Part shown: one piece after another, positions 52,036 through 61,241 of the stretch
Layout of the letters: every line of letters begins with the position of its first letter
Position numbering within the stretch: the first letter of the stretch is position 1
Assembly (NCBI RefSeq): GCF_002091475.1
Contig: NZ_BCTR01000014.1
Coordinates: 124,001 to 188,000 of the forward strand
Origin: Sphingomonas azotifigens NBRC 15497
Lineage (GTDB): Bacteria > Pseudomonadota > Alphaproteobacteria > Sphingomonadales > Sphingomonadaceae
Direction: 5' to 3'
DNA: 64,000 bases
Notes under the pieces: generated by a model
Told to the model about the DNA's origin: nothing
The model's input: only the letters and a program-made list of their open reading frames with translations
Databases searched by the model: none
Translations under genes and position numbers: made by a program

Positions 52036-53153
52036 CGCGCGCCACGCCGCTGCGGCTGCTGCTCACCACCGACACGGTGGGCGGCGTCTGGCAGTACAGC
52101 ATCGATCTGGCGGGCGCGCTGGCCGATCGCGGTGTCGAGACGGTGCTCACCCAGCTCGGCCCGGCCCCGAGCGACGCCCAACGGGCAGAAGCCTCGGCGA
52201 TCCCTGGCCTGACCTTCCTCGAAACCGGGCTGCCGCTCGACTGGCTAAGCCTTGGCCCTGCGCCTGTCCTTGCCGCAGGGACGGAGGTTGGCCGTCTCGC
52301 ACGGCTGCACGGCGTCGATCTGGTGCAGCTCAACATGCCGACGCTCGCGGCCTCGGCGGATCCCGGCGCGCCAGTGCTGGCGGTAACGCATGGCTGCGTT
52401 TCGACCTGGTGGCAGCATGGTCGGGCCGGCGTGCCGCTCGACCCAAACTTCGCCTGGCACCGCGCGCTGACCGAGCAGGGACTGCTTGCTGCCGATCGCG
52501 TCGTTGCGCCGTCCGCCGGCTATGCCGAGGTGGTCCACGCCACCTATGCGCTGCCGCGCCTGCCGACCGTCGTGCACAATGGCCGCGCGCCGCTGGTGAC
52601 GCCGAAGCACGAACCAGTCCAGGATTGCGTGCTCACCGTCGGGCGGCTGTGGGACTCGGTGAAGGGCGCCGCCCTGCTCGATCAGGTCGCGGCAAGGCTC
52701 TCGGTGCCGTTCCACGCCGCCGGCGCCGCCGTCGGCCCGCACGGCGAGACGGTGCAGCTCGAAAACCTGCATCTGCTCGGCCAACTGGATCCTTCGGCAC
52801 TGGCGCACCGGCTCGCCGCTCGCCCCGTGTTCGTCTCGGCCGCGAGCTTCGAGCCGTTCGGGCTCGCGGTGCTCGAAGCCGCCGCGGCCGGCTGCGCGCT
52901 GGTGCTGGCCGATATCCGGGTGCTCCGCGAGCTTTGGGACGGCGTCGCGCTGTTCGTGCCGCCGCGCGATGCCGCCGCCTATACCGATGCGATCGAGCGG
53001 CTGATCGGCGATCTCGCGCTGCGCCGCAACCTGGGCGACGCCGCTGCCGAGCGCGCCCACCGCTACACGCCCACCCGCATGGCCGACGCCATGCTCCCCC
53101 TTTATCGCCAGCTCCTCGCCGAGCGCGCGCCCGCCGGAAAGGCCGCGGCATGA
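52032..53153 (+). CDS. GT4-type glycosyltransferase
   Basis: 373 residues from a GTG at 52032 that overlaps the epimerase stop (GTGA). GT-B fold: an N-terminal TTDTVGGVWQYSIDLAGAL stretch and a C-terminal donor site with LTVGRLWDSVKG and the EX7E-type motif in SFEPFGLAVLEAAAAG (about 272-287). A cytoplasmic retaining glycosyltransferase using a nucleotide sugar, probably one made by the neighbouring epimerases. It overlaps the next gene by four bases. Acceptor unknown. Confidence 0.88.
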   Translation: MTRATPLRLLLTTDTVGGVWQYSIDLAGALADRGVETVLTQLGPAPSDAQRAEASAIPGLTFLETGLPLDWLSLGPAPVLAAGTEVGRLARLHGVDLVQLNMPTLAASADPGAPVLAVTHGCVSTWWQHGRAGVPLDPNFAWHRALTEQGLLAADRVVAPSAGYAEVVHATYALPRLPTVVHNGRAPLVTPKHEPVQDCVLTVGRLWDSVKGAALLDQVAARLSVPFHAAGAAVGPHGETVQLENLHLLGQLDPSALAHRLAARPVFVSAASFEPFGLAVLEAAAAGCALVLADIRVLRELWDGVALFVPPRDAAAYTDAIERLIGDLALRRNLGDAAAERAHRYTPTRMADAMLPLYRQLLAERAPAGKAAA

Positions 53154-54262
53154 AGATCGTTTATTTCACCCATTCGCTCTCCTCGTGCTGGAACCACGGC
53201 AACGCGCATTTCCTGCGCGGGGTGCTCAGCGAGTTGATCGCCCGCGGCCATGACGTGAAGGTGTGGGAGCCCGAAGGCGCCTGGAGCCTCGCCAATCTGC
53301 TCGGCGACCATGGCGAGGACGGTCTCGCCGCCTATCGCACCGCCTATCCGGAGCTCCGCTCCTCCACCTACACCCCGATGTGCACCCCGGCGGAGATGAT
53401 CGAGGATGCCGATCTGGTGATCGTCCACGAATGGAATGATGCCAAATTGGTTTCCCGCATCGGCCATGCCCGGGCGATGGGCGGCCAGTTCACCCTGCTG
53501 TTCCACGATACCCACCACCGCGCCGTCAGCGAACCCGCGGCGATGCAGGCCTATGACCTCAACGACTATGACGGCGTGCTCGCCTTTGGCGAGACGCTGG
53601 CCGAGGTCTATCGCGGCTGGGGCTGGGGCAATCGGGTCTGGGTCTGGCACGAGGCCGCCGACCTGCGCCGTTTCCAGCCGCCCGCGCAGGAGGGCGCGCG
53701 CGATGGTCTGGTTTGGATCGGCAATTGGGGCGATGGCGAGCGCACCGAGGAGCTGGAGCGTTTTCTGTTCCGCCCCGCTGCCGAGGCCGACCTGCCGCTC
53801 GACATCTATGGCGTCCGCTATCCGGAAGAAGCCAAGGCGATGCTCGCCCGCCACCGTGCACGCTATCATGGCTGGGCACCCAATGCCCGCGCGCCGGAGA
53901 TCTTCGCCCGGCACCTCGCGACCGTCCATGTGCCGCGGCGCTATTATGCGACGATCCTGCCGGGCATCCCGACGATCCGCGTGTTCGAGGCGCTCGCCTG
54001 CGGCATCCCGCTCGTCTCCGCACCCTGGGACGATACCGAGCACCTCTTCTGCCCCGGCACCGACTATCTGGTCGCCCGCGACGGCGCCGAGATGGGCCGC
54101 CACCTCACCGCACTCCGCGACGATGCCGATCTGCGCGCGTCGCTGGTCGCACACGGCCTCGAGACGATCCGCACCCGCCACAGCTGCGCACACCGCGTCG
54201 ACGAACTGCTCGCCATCGTCGCCGGTCTCGCCCGCCCCCAACTTGCCAAGGACGCCGCATGA
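53150..54262 (+). CDS. CgeB-like glycosyltransferase (first of three)
   Basis: 370 residues, ATG overlapping the GT4 stop. The start MKIVYFTHSLSSCWNHGNAHF, a FHDTHHR segment, an IGNWGDGERTEEL strand and a C-terminal PRRYYATILPGIPTIRVFEALACG donor-site motif fit the CgeB/DUF3880-type GT-B transferases, named after a B. subtilis spore-coat maturation protein. It is related to the next two proteins by the same N-terminal pattern, which suggests tandem duplication. Donor and acceptor are unknown. Confidence 0.82.
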   Translation: MKIVYFTHSLSSCWNHGNAHFLRGVLSELIARGHDVKVWEPEGAWSLANLLGDHGEDGLAAYRTAYPELRSSTYTPMCTPAEMIEDADLVIVHEWNDAKLVSRIGHARAMGGQFTLLFHDTHHRAVSEPAAMQAYDLNDYDGVLAFGETLAEVYRGWGWGNRVWVWHEAADLRRFQPPAQEGARDGLVWIGNWGDGERTEELERFLFRPAAEADLPLDIYGVRYPEEAKAMLARHRARYHGWAPNARAPEIFARHLATVHVPRRYYATILPGIPTIRVFEALACGIPLVSAPWDDTEHLFCPGTDYLVARDGAEMGRHLTALRDDADLRASLVAHGLETIRTRHSCAHRVDELLAIVAGLARPQLAKDAA

Positions 54263-55347
54263 AGATCGCATTCTACGGATCGAGCCTGCTCTCTTCCTAC
54301 TGGAATGGTGCCGCGACCTATTATCGCGGCATCCTCAAGGCGCTGGCCGCGCGCGGCTATGACATCACCTTCTACGAACCCGATGCCTTCGAACGCCAGC
54401 AGCACCGGGACATCGATCCGCCGGCCTGGGCGAAAGTGCTAGTCTACCCGGCAACCGAGCAAGGCCTGCGCAGCGTGCTGGCGGAGGCACACCACGCCGA
54501 TGTGGTGGTGAAGGCGAGCGGCGTCGGCGTGTTCGATCGCGAATTGGTCGAGGCACTGCGCACCGCCCCCCGCCCCGATGCGCTGCGCATCTTCTGGGAC
54601 GTCGATGCCGCCGCCACGCTCGAAGAGATGCGCGACGACTCCGCCCATCCGGTCCGCGCCACCCTGCCGGAAATCGATCTGGTGCTCACCTATGGCGGCG
54701 GCCCGCCGGTGATCGATGCGTACACCGCAATGGGCGCGCGCGAATGCATCCCCGTCTACAATGCGCTCGATCCTGAGACGCACCACCCCGCGCCCGCCGA
54801 CCCGCGCTTCACCGCCGATCTCGCGCTGCTCGCCAACCGGCTGCCCGATCGCGAGGCGCGGATCGAGCAATTCTTCCTCCGCGCCGCGTCGCTGACGCCC
54901 GAGCGCCGCTTCCTGCTCGGCGGCAATGGCTGGCACGACAAGGCGATGCCGGCGAACGTCCGCGCGATCGGCCATGTCGGTACCGCCGATCACAACGCCT
55001 TCAACTGCACGCCGCAGGCGGTGCTCAACGTCGCGCGCGATTCGATGGCGGCGATCGGCTTCTCCCCCGCCACCCGCGTGTTCGAAGCCGCCGGCGCCGC
55101 CGCCTGCCTGATCACCGATGCCTGGGAAGGAATCGAGCTGTTCCTCAAGCCCGATGCCGAAGTGCTCGTCGCGCGCGACGGGCAGGATGTGGCCGAGCAT
55201 CTCGCCACGCTCACCCCCGAGCGCGCCCGCGCGATCGGCGAAGCCGCGAAGGCCCGCGTGCTCGCCGAACACAGCTATGATCTGCGCGGCGCGCAGGTCG
55301 ACACGATCCTCAAGTCCCGCAAGCCCCGCGAAAGGAAAGCCGCATGA
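54259..55347 (+). CDS. CgeB-like glycosyltransferase (second of three)
   Basis: 362 residues, ATG overlapping the previous stop by four bases. N-terminal MKIAFYGSSLLSSYWNGAAT and ITFYEPDAFERQQH; DLVLTYGGGPPV in the centre; C-terminal TPQAVLNVARDSM and FSPATRVFEAAGAAACLITD donor-site region. Same CgeB/GT-B family as its neighbours, but divergent enough to transfer a different sugar or to act at a different step. No signal or membrane segment, so the glycan is probably assembled in the cytoplasm or on a membrane-bound acceptor. Confidence 0.82.
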   Translation: MKIAFYGSSLLSSYWNGAATYYRGILKALAARGYDITFYEPDAFERQQHRDIDPPAWAKVLVYPATEQGLRSVLAEAHHADVVVKASGVGVFDRELVEALRTAPRPDALRIFWDVDAAATLEEMRDDSAHPVRATLPEIDLVLTYGGGPPVIDAYTAMGARECIPVYNALDPETHHPAPADPRFTADLALLANRLPDREARIEQFFLRAASLTPERRFLLGGNGWHDKAMPANVRAIGHVGTADHNAFNCTPQAVLNVARDSMAAIGFSPATRVFEAAGAAACLITDAWEGIELFLKPDAEVLVARDGQDVAEHLATLTPERARAIGEAAKARVLAEHSYDLRGAQVDTILKSRKPRERKAA

Positions 55348-57443
55348 AGCTGATCGTCCTCGGCCTCAGCCTCGGCTCCTCCTGGGGCAACGGCCATGCC
55401 ACCACCTTCCGCGCGCTGCTCCGGGCGTTCGCCGCACGCGGACATGACGTGCTGTTCCTCGAACGCGAGGTGCCCTGGTACGCCGGCGCGCACCGCGACC
55501 TGATCGATCCCGATTTCTGCCGGCTGGAATATTATCGCACGCTCGCCGACCTCGACGCGTGGCGCGATGCGATCGCCGAGGCCGATGCGGTGATGGTCGG
55601 TTCCTATGTGCCGGACGGCATCGCGGTGGGACAGTTCGTCCAGGCCACGGCCCAGGGGGTCACCGCCTTTTACGACATCGACACGCCCGTCACCCTCGCC
55701 AAGCTTGGCCGCGGCGACTGCGACTATCTGACGCACGCGCTGATCCCCGGCTATGACGTCTATCTCAGCTTCACCGGCGGCCCGACGCTCGATCGGCTCG
55801 AGCGCGACTTGGGCAGCCCGGCCGCGCGCGCACTCTACTGCTCGGTCGACACCGATGCCTATCGCCCGCTCGACGTGCCGAAGCGCTGGGACCTCACCTA
55901 TCTCGGCACCTACAGTCCCGATCGCCAGCCGACGCTGGAAAAGCTCCTGCTCGAACCCGCGCGCCGCTGCCCGGACAAGCGCTTCGCGGTCGCCGGCCCG
56001 CAATATCCCGAGACGATCGACTGGCCGGCCAATGTCGAGCGGATCGAGCATCTGCCGCCTGCCGAGCACCCCGGCTTCTACTCGGCCTCGCGAATGACGC
56101 TGAACGTGACGCGCGCGGACATGATCGCGACTGGCTGGTCGCCCTCGGTGCGGCTGTTCGAGGCAGCGGCGTGCGGCACGCCGATCCTGTCGGACCGCTG
56201 GGAGGGCATCGACAGCCTGTTCGTGCCCGGCGACGAGATCCTCCTCGCCGAGACTAGCGAGGAGGCGATCGCCGCGCTCCACCGCGATGCGGAAGCGATC
56301 GGCACGGCAGCGCGGCGACGTCTGTTCGAAGGCCATGACGCCACGCATCGCGCCGCCGAACTCGAAGCCCATCTGAACGAAGCACAAGCGCGGCCCCGCG
56401 ACACGCGCCAGGAGAGCAATGCCCCCATGCAGACCAAGGACGAAAAGACACTGATCCTCGTCGCCGGCGGCGCCGGCTTCATCGGCTCGCATCTCTGCGC
56501 CGAACTGCTCGACCGCGGCGAGCAGGTGGTGTGCCTGGACAATCTCCAGACCTCCAATCTCGCCAATCTGGAGGCGCTGCAGGGGCGCGCCGGCTTCGAG
56601 TTCGTGCTGGGCGACATCGTCGAGGAACTGCCGGCGACGATCCGCGAGCGGGCGCACCGCTTCAAGCAGATCTACAACCTCGCCTGCGCGGCGTCTCCAC
56701 CCCAATATCAGGTTGATCCCGAGCACACCATGCTAACCAATGTGGTTGGTACCGACCGGCTGTTGCGGCTCGCATCCGAGGCAGGCGCGCGGTTTCTGCT
56801 GACCTCCACCTCCGAGGTCTATGGCGATCCCGAGATGCACCCGCAGCGCGAGGAGTATCGCGGCTGGGTGAACTGCACCGGCCCGCGCGCCTGTTACGAC
56901 GAAGGAAAACGGGCCGCCGAGGCGCTCACCTACGACTTCTGCCGCACCGGGCGCGCGGAAGTGCGCGTCGCGCGGATCTTCAACACCTATGGCCCCCACA
57001 TGCATTTCGACGACGGGCGGGTCGTGTCCAACCTCATCGTCCAGGCGCTCTCGGGCAAGCCGCTGACGCTCTACGGCGACGGCAACCAGACCCGCAGCTT
57101 CTGCTACGTCTCCGATCTGGTACGGGGCCTAACGCTGCTAATGAATAGCGATATCACTGGTATGGAGCCGATAAACCTCGGTAATCCCCACGAAATCACG
57201 GTCGGCGACTTGGCCGAGCAGGTGGCCAGGCTAACGGGCGCCGAAACTGCTATTGAATATCATCCGCTGCCTACCGACGACCCGCGGCGCCGCAAGCCGG
57301 ACATTTCGCGCGCCCGTGCGGTGCTCGGCTGGGAACCCAGCGTGCCGCTCGCGGTGGGACTGGAACGCAGCTTCGCCTGGTTCGCCCGCGCCCTGGGCGC
57401 ACAAGGTACAGATCGGGCACTGCTGGAAGCCGCCGCAGAATAA
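55344..57443 (+). CDS. Fusion: CgeB-like glycosyltransferase + UDP-glucuronate decarboxylase-like SDR
   Basis: 699 residues in one uninterrupted frame. Residues 1-350 are a third CgeB-like GT-B transferase (MKLIVLGLSLGSSWGNGHAT start; FSPS-type GWSPSVRLFEAAACG donor site). A linker rich in Arg, Glu and Ala leads to an extended SDR at 368-690 with GGAGFIGSH, STSEVYGDP, catalytic Y518 and K522 (CYDEGKRAAEAL) and RIFNTYGPHMHFDDGRVV, the pattern of UDP-xylose synthases. The protein may thus make UDP-xylose and transfer xylose. An ATG at 56427 with AGGAG about 12 bases upstream lies exactly at the junction, so separate translation of the SDR half is also possible. Confidence 0.87.
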   Translation: MKLIVLGLSLGSSWGNGHATTFRALLRAFAARGHDVLFLEREVPWYAGAHRDLIDPDFCRLEYYRTLADLDAWRDAIAEADAVMVGSYVPDGIAVGQFVQATAQGVTAFYDIDTPVTLAKLGRGDCDYLTHALIPGYDVYLSFTGGPTLDRLERDLGSPAARALYCSVDTDAYRPLDVPKRWDLTYLGTYSPDRQPTLEKLLLEPARRCPDKRFAVAGPQYPETIDWPANVERIEHLPPAEHPGFYSASRMTLNVTRADMIATGWSPSVRLFEAAACGTPILSDRWEGIDSLFVPGDEILLAETSEEAIAALHRDAEAIGTAARRRLFEGHDATHRAAELEAHLNEAQARPRDTRQESNAPMQTKDEKTLILVAGGAGFIGSHLCAELLDRGEQVVCLDNLQTSNLANLEALQGRAGFEFVLGDIVEELPATIRERAHRFKQIYNLACAASPPQYQVDPEHTMLTNVVGTDRLLRLASEAGARFLLTSTSEVYGDPEMHPQREEYRGWVNCTGPRACYDEGKRAAEALTYDFCRTGRAEVRVARIFNTYGPHMHFDDGRVVSNLIVQALSGKPLTLYGDGNQTRSFCYVSDLVRGLTLLMNSDITGMEPINLGNPHEITVGDLAEQVARLTGAETAIEYHPLPTDDPRRRKPDISRARAVLGWEPSVPLAVGLERSFAWFARALGAQGTDRALLEAAAE

Positions 57444-57587
57444 AGCCCCCCGGTATTCGCCGGAGTTGCATCTACCCTGACCCTCGGGCCGTAGTTTCCA
57501 GCACTAGCAAGCGCGGTACACTCCCTGTGTCGCGTCCCCTCCCTGCCGCATCCCTCGGGGACGCGGCATCCGGGGATATTTGCGGCG

Positions 57588-58271
57588 GTGACAGGAAGGT
57601 GGCGGTTGACGCGATCCCGACAATATCGATCTCGCGCGACCGATCCCGATCCGTTCGCGTGGTCTCGGCCCTCGCCTGAGGCTCCCGCCCCGCTGCAGCC
57701 GGGCGAAATGCTCGCGACGCTGCACATGCTGGTGGAAGACCATCATCTCGCCCATGATGCGATCGGAGGCAATGCGGAGGACGCGCGCGCGCACCGCGCC
57801 GGTCGCCTGGAGGCATTGCAGGCCGTTGCCCCTGGCAGCAGCCGGGCCATGGATCTTGAGCTGCTGGTTCGCGACCACCTGCGCGCATTCCAGTTCGGCA
57901 ATGCACCCGGTATTGTCATAGAGGGGCCCACGCTGTCGCTGCGACCGGCCGCCGCGCGACTGCTGGCGCTCGTGCTGCACGAACTGACGACAAACGCGAT
58001 CAAGTTCGGCGTGCTGGGCGAACCGCGACCCGACCAAATCTTGCACGTCGCATGGCAGAAAATCGGCGCCAGGGTGCAATTCCTCTGGCAGGAACGCGGC
58101 ATCCCCATTCTCGCGCTAGCCGGCACGCGCCGTCCGGGATTTGGGCAATATCTGATCGAGACCCTGTTGCCACTGCGGTTCGATGTGCAGAGCAGATTCG
58201 CATTACTTCCCGGTGGAGTGCAGTGCGCGCTTCTACTCCCAGGCGAATCTTGCGATCCTAACTTCCATTAG
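57588..58271 (+). CDS. HWE-type histidine-kinase-like ATPase lacking a clear H-box
   Basis: About 227 residues from a GTG at 57588; an ATG at 57711 is an alternative start. The ATP-binding N-box LVLHELTTNAIKFGVLG (about residues 125-141) is that of the HWE/HisKA-2 family, and a late GFGQYLIETLLP fits its G-box. The usual phospho-acceptor ELNHRVKN motif, present in the kinase at 62274, is not found; LHMLVEDHHLAHDAI stands in its place. It may be a degenerate kinase or a phosphotransfer/anti-sigma partner. It follows the glycan operon by 144 bp and precedes the Crp gene. Confidence 0.65.
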   Translation: MTGRWRLTRSRQYRSRATDPDPFAWSRPSPEAPAPLQPGEMLATLHMLVEDHHLAHDAIGGNAEDARAHRAGRLEALQAVAPGSSRAMDLELLVRDHLRAFQFGNAPGIVIEGPTLSLRPAAARLLALVLHELTTNAIKFGVLGEPRPDQILHVAWQKIGARVQFLWQERGIPILALAGTRRPGFGQYLIETLLPLRFDVQSRFALLPGGVQCALLLPGESCDPNFH

Positions 58272-58297
58272 CATCATTGTTTTGAACTTGGGCGCCG

Positions 58298-59053
58298 ATG
58301 AGGCGTTGCTCTCAGGTTATGCTCACAACTTTGCTATCCGCAACAGACGCGCATGCGCTCCGTCGTCTTCGCGCGCTCGCTGCGCTGTCGGAGGAGGAAC
58401 GCCGCGCCGTCAGCATGGCAGCGGAGCAGTCCCAGCACCTCCGCGGGTCGCGTGACCTGATACGGGCCGGGCAGCGGACGACGGGACCGCTGCTCGTGCT
58501 GGCGGGATGGCTGGGGCGCGTGCGGCTGTTCAGCGACGGACGTCGACAGATCCTGAGCTTCCTCGTGCCAGGCGATGTATTCCAGGAGCCGCGTACCCTC
58601 GAACCGGTTGCCTCCAGCACCGTCACCGCCCTGTGCGATTCCGTGATCTGCCCCGCGCCTGCCGCCGAGGATGCCGGCCTTCGCGACGCCTATGCCGCCA
58701 GCGCGGCGATGGACGAGGCATATCTGCTGCGCCAGATCGCCCGCCTCGGCCGGATGAGCGCCTATGAGCGCATCCACGACTGGCTGAGCGAGATGTACGA
58801 GCGCCTATCCCTGGCCGGGTGCGCCGGGCAGGATAGTTTCACGATGCCGCTCACCCAGGAGACGCTGGCGGATGCGCTCGGCCTCACCAGCGTGCACGTG
58901 AACCGCACGCTGCAGGCGATGCGGCGCGACGGCGTGCTGGAATGGCGTGGCGGAACCGTGCGCCTCAAACGAGCCGCCGGAAAGCCCGAAGCGTCCTCTT
59001 CTGCCGCAGTGCCAGCCCGCGTCTTGCCGAGCAGGACGGCGGCCGCGCGCTAG
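58298..59053 (+). CDS. Crp/Fnr-family transcriptional regulator
   Basis: 251 residues (244 if the second ATG at 58319 is used). An N-terminal cyclic-nucleotide-type beta-roll (LLVLAGWLGRVRLFSDGRRQILSFLVPGD) is followed by a dimer helix and a winged helix-turn-helix, LTQETLADALGLTSVHVNRT, at about 187-206. No cysteine cluster for an iron-sulphur centre and no clear cAMP-binding arginine, so the signal is unknown. Resembles the orphan Crp/Fnr regulators common beside HWE kinases in sphingomonads. Confidence 0.85.
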   Translation: MRRCSQVMLTTLLSATDAHALRRLRALAALSEEERRAVSMAAEQSQHLRGSRDLIRAGQRTTGPLLVLAGWLGRVRLFSDGRRQILSFLVPGDVFQEPRTLEPVASSTVTALCDSVICPAPAAEDAGLRDAYAASAAMDEAYLLRQIARLGRMSAYERIHDWLSEMYERLSLAGCAGQDSFTMPLTQETLADALGLTSVHVNRTLQAMRRDGVLEWRGGTVRLKRAAGKPEASSSAAVPARVLPSRTAAAR

Positions 59054-59171
59054 GCGGCCAGATCGCCCCCCCCTGCACGGCAGGGCTTTCGCATTTGGCA
59101 AAATTTGCTCCGTCATCCCGCTGCTGCACCCGCCCGAACCTATCGAAGCACGGGACGGAGCTGGAACGAAG

Positions 59172-61232
59172 ATGACGAGCGGGACGACACGGCGGCGTTT
59201 CCTGGCAGCGGGTGCGCAGGCAGCAGCGGCCTCGGCGCTACCGGCGTCGATCGCACGGGCGGCGGCAATCCCCGCCGATGTTCGCAGCGGCACGATCGCC
59301 GACGTCGCGCATGTCGTGATCCTGATGCAGGAGAACCGCAGCTTCGACCATTATTTCGGCACCATGAAAGGCGTGCGCGGGTTCGGTGATCCGGTGACCG
59401 TGCCGCTGCCCGGCGGCCGCAGCGTCTGGGCGCAGGAAGCCGCCGACGGGCGACTGGTCGCCCCCTTCCATCTGTCGACCCAGGCGCATTTCGAGCTGAT
59501 GCGAGTGGCAGGCACGCCGCATAGCTGGCCCGACGCACAGGCCGCCTGGGACCAGGGCCGCATGCAGCGCTGGGCCGCGGCCAAGACCGAACGCGCGATG
59601 GGCCATTTCACCCGCGAGGATCTCGAATTCCAGTTCGCGCTGGCCGAGAACTTCACGATCTGCGACGCCTATCACTGCGCGGTCCATACCGGCACCAACA
59701 CCAACCGCCTGTTCCTGTGGACCGGCACCAACGATCCGACCGGCACGCTGGGCGGCCCGTCGATCGGCAATTCGCACGACGAGCTCGCGACCAAGGGCGG
59801 CCATCCCGATTCCTATCGCTGGACGACCTATCCCGAGCGCCTGCAGGCCGCCGGGATCGACTGGCGCATCTACCAGGACATGGCGGACAATTTCACCGAC
59901 AACCCGCTGGTCGGCTTCGCCGCCTATCGCGAGGCGCAGCCGGGATCGCCGCTGTACGACCGCGCGCTGACCACGCATGGGCTCGATCAGCTGCGTGCCG
60001 ACGTCGTCGCGGGGACGCTGCCCCAGGTTTCCTGGATCATCGCCGACGCCAAGAGCAGCGAACATCCCGGGCCCTCCAGCCCGGCCCAGGGCGCCGCCTA
60101 TACCGCCGCGGTGATCGATGCGCTGACCGCCAATCCCAAGGTCTGGGCCCGCACCGTGCTGATCGTCAATTTCGACGAGAATGACGGCTTTTTCGACCAT
60201 GTCCCCCCGCCCGCGCCGCCGTCGCGCGATCCGAACGCGCCCGGCGCCTTTGTCGGCGCGTCGCAGATCGATACCGCCAACGATTATCACCAGATCCCGA
60301 GCGTCGCCGACGAGAAGTCGGAGCGGCCCGAGCTGATCGGCCGCCCCTATGGTCTGGGTCCGCGCGTCCCTTGCTATGTCGTCTCGCCGTGGAGCCGCGG
60401 CGGGTGGGTCAATTCGCAGGTGTTCGACCACACCTCGGTCATCCGCTTACTCGAGCAGCGATTCGGGGTGCAGGAACCCAATATCTCGGCCTGGCGGCGC
60501 GCGGTGTGCGGCGACCTCACCACCGCCTTCGATTTCCGCAGGCCGAACAAGCCCGCCGCGCCGGCGCTGCCCGATCCGCGACCGCTCGCCGCCCGCGCCG
60601 CCGCACTGCCCAGCCAGCCCGAACCCAGCGCCCCCGACGCCGCCGGACAGGCACCCGCGCAGGAGCCCGGCATTCGCCGCGCCCGCGCCCTGCCCTATGC
60701 GCTCGACGTGCACGAGGCCGCGCTCGACGCCCAGCGCATCGCGCTTCGGCTCGAATGTCCCGGTGCGCCGGTGGTGGTGCAGGTCTATGATCGGCTTCGG
60801 CTGGACGCGGTGCCGCGCCGCTACACGCTGAAGCAGGGCGGCACGATCGAGGCCGAATGGCCGCTGGATGCGGACGGCCGCTACGATCTCTGGCTGCTCG
60901 GCCCCAATGGCTTCCACCGCCATTTCGCCGGCCAGGGACCGGCGCATGCCGGAGAGGTAGACTGGCAGCTGCGCCGCATCGGCGCGCCGGCGCTGGTGGT
61001 GCAGGCGCCGGCGGGGCTGATATCGGCATGGCCCCGCCACCCCGCGCTGCACCCGCTCGGCCAGGGCGAGACCCGGGTTGCGCTCACCGCGACCGGTGGC
61101 TGGTACGACCTCGTGCTGACCGATCCCGATGCGCCCGGTTACCGCCGCAGGCTGGCCGGAAGGATCGAAAATGGTACCGATGGCTGGTCGGAACCGCCCT
61201 TAACCAATGTAAAGGTTTCCCAAATCGATTAG
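59172..61232 (+). CDS. Tat-exported phospholipase C (phosphoesterase family)
   Basis: 686 residues from the ATG at 59172. A twin-arginine signal (TRRRFLAAGAQAAAASALPA) precedes the catalytic domain, which starts with VVILMQENRSFDHYFG, the hallmark of bacterial non-haemolytic/haemolytic phospholipases C and acid phosphatases. ANFDEN-type VNFDENDGFFDHV and the SPWSRGGWVNSQVFDHTS segment complete it. Two C-terminal beta-sandwich repeats (about 500-590 and 600-680) match the phospholipase C C-terminal domain. It hydrolyses phospholipids, probably phosphatidylcholine, in the periplasm or outside. Confidence 0.9.
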   Translation: MTSGTTRRRFLAAGAQAAAASALPASIARAAAIPADVRSGTIADVAHVVILMQENRSFDHYFGTMKGVRGFGDPVTVPLPGGRSVWAQEAADGRLVAPFHLSTQAHFELMRVAGTPHSWPDAQAAWDQGRMQRWAAAKTERAMGHFTREDLEFQFALAENFTICDAYHCAVHTGTNTNRLFLWTGTNDPTGTLGGPSIGNSHDELATKGGHPDSYRWTTYPERLQAAGIDWRIYQDMADNFTDNPLVGFAAYREAQPGSPLYDRALTTHGLDQLRADVVAGTLPQVSWIIADAKSSEHPGPSSPAQGAAYTAAVIDALTANPKVWARTVLIVNFDENDGFFDHVPPPAPPSRDPNAPGAFVGASQIDTANDYHQIPSVADEKSERPELIGRPYGLGPRVPCYVVSPWSRGGWVNSQVFDHTSVIRLLEQRFGVQEPNISAWRRAVCGDLTTAFDFRRPNKPAAPALPDPRPLAARAAALPSQPEPSAPDAAGQAPAQEPGIRRARALPYALDVHEAALDAQRIALRLECPGAPVVVQVYDRLRLDAVPRRYTLKQGGTIEAEWPLDADGRYDLWLLGPNGFHRHFAGQGPAHAGEVDWQLRRIGAPALVVQAPAGLISAWPRHPALHPLGQGETRVALTATGGWYDLVLTDPDAPGYRRRLAGRIENGTDGWSEPPLTNVKVSQID

Positions 61233-61241
61233 ACGCGATAC

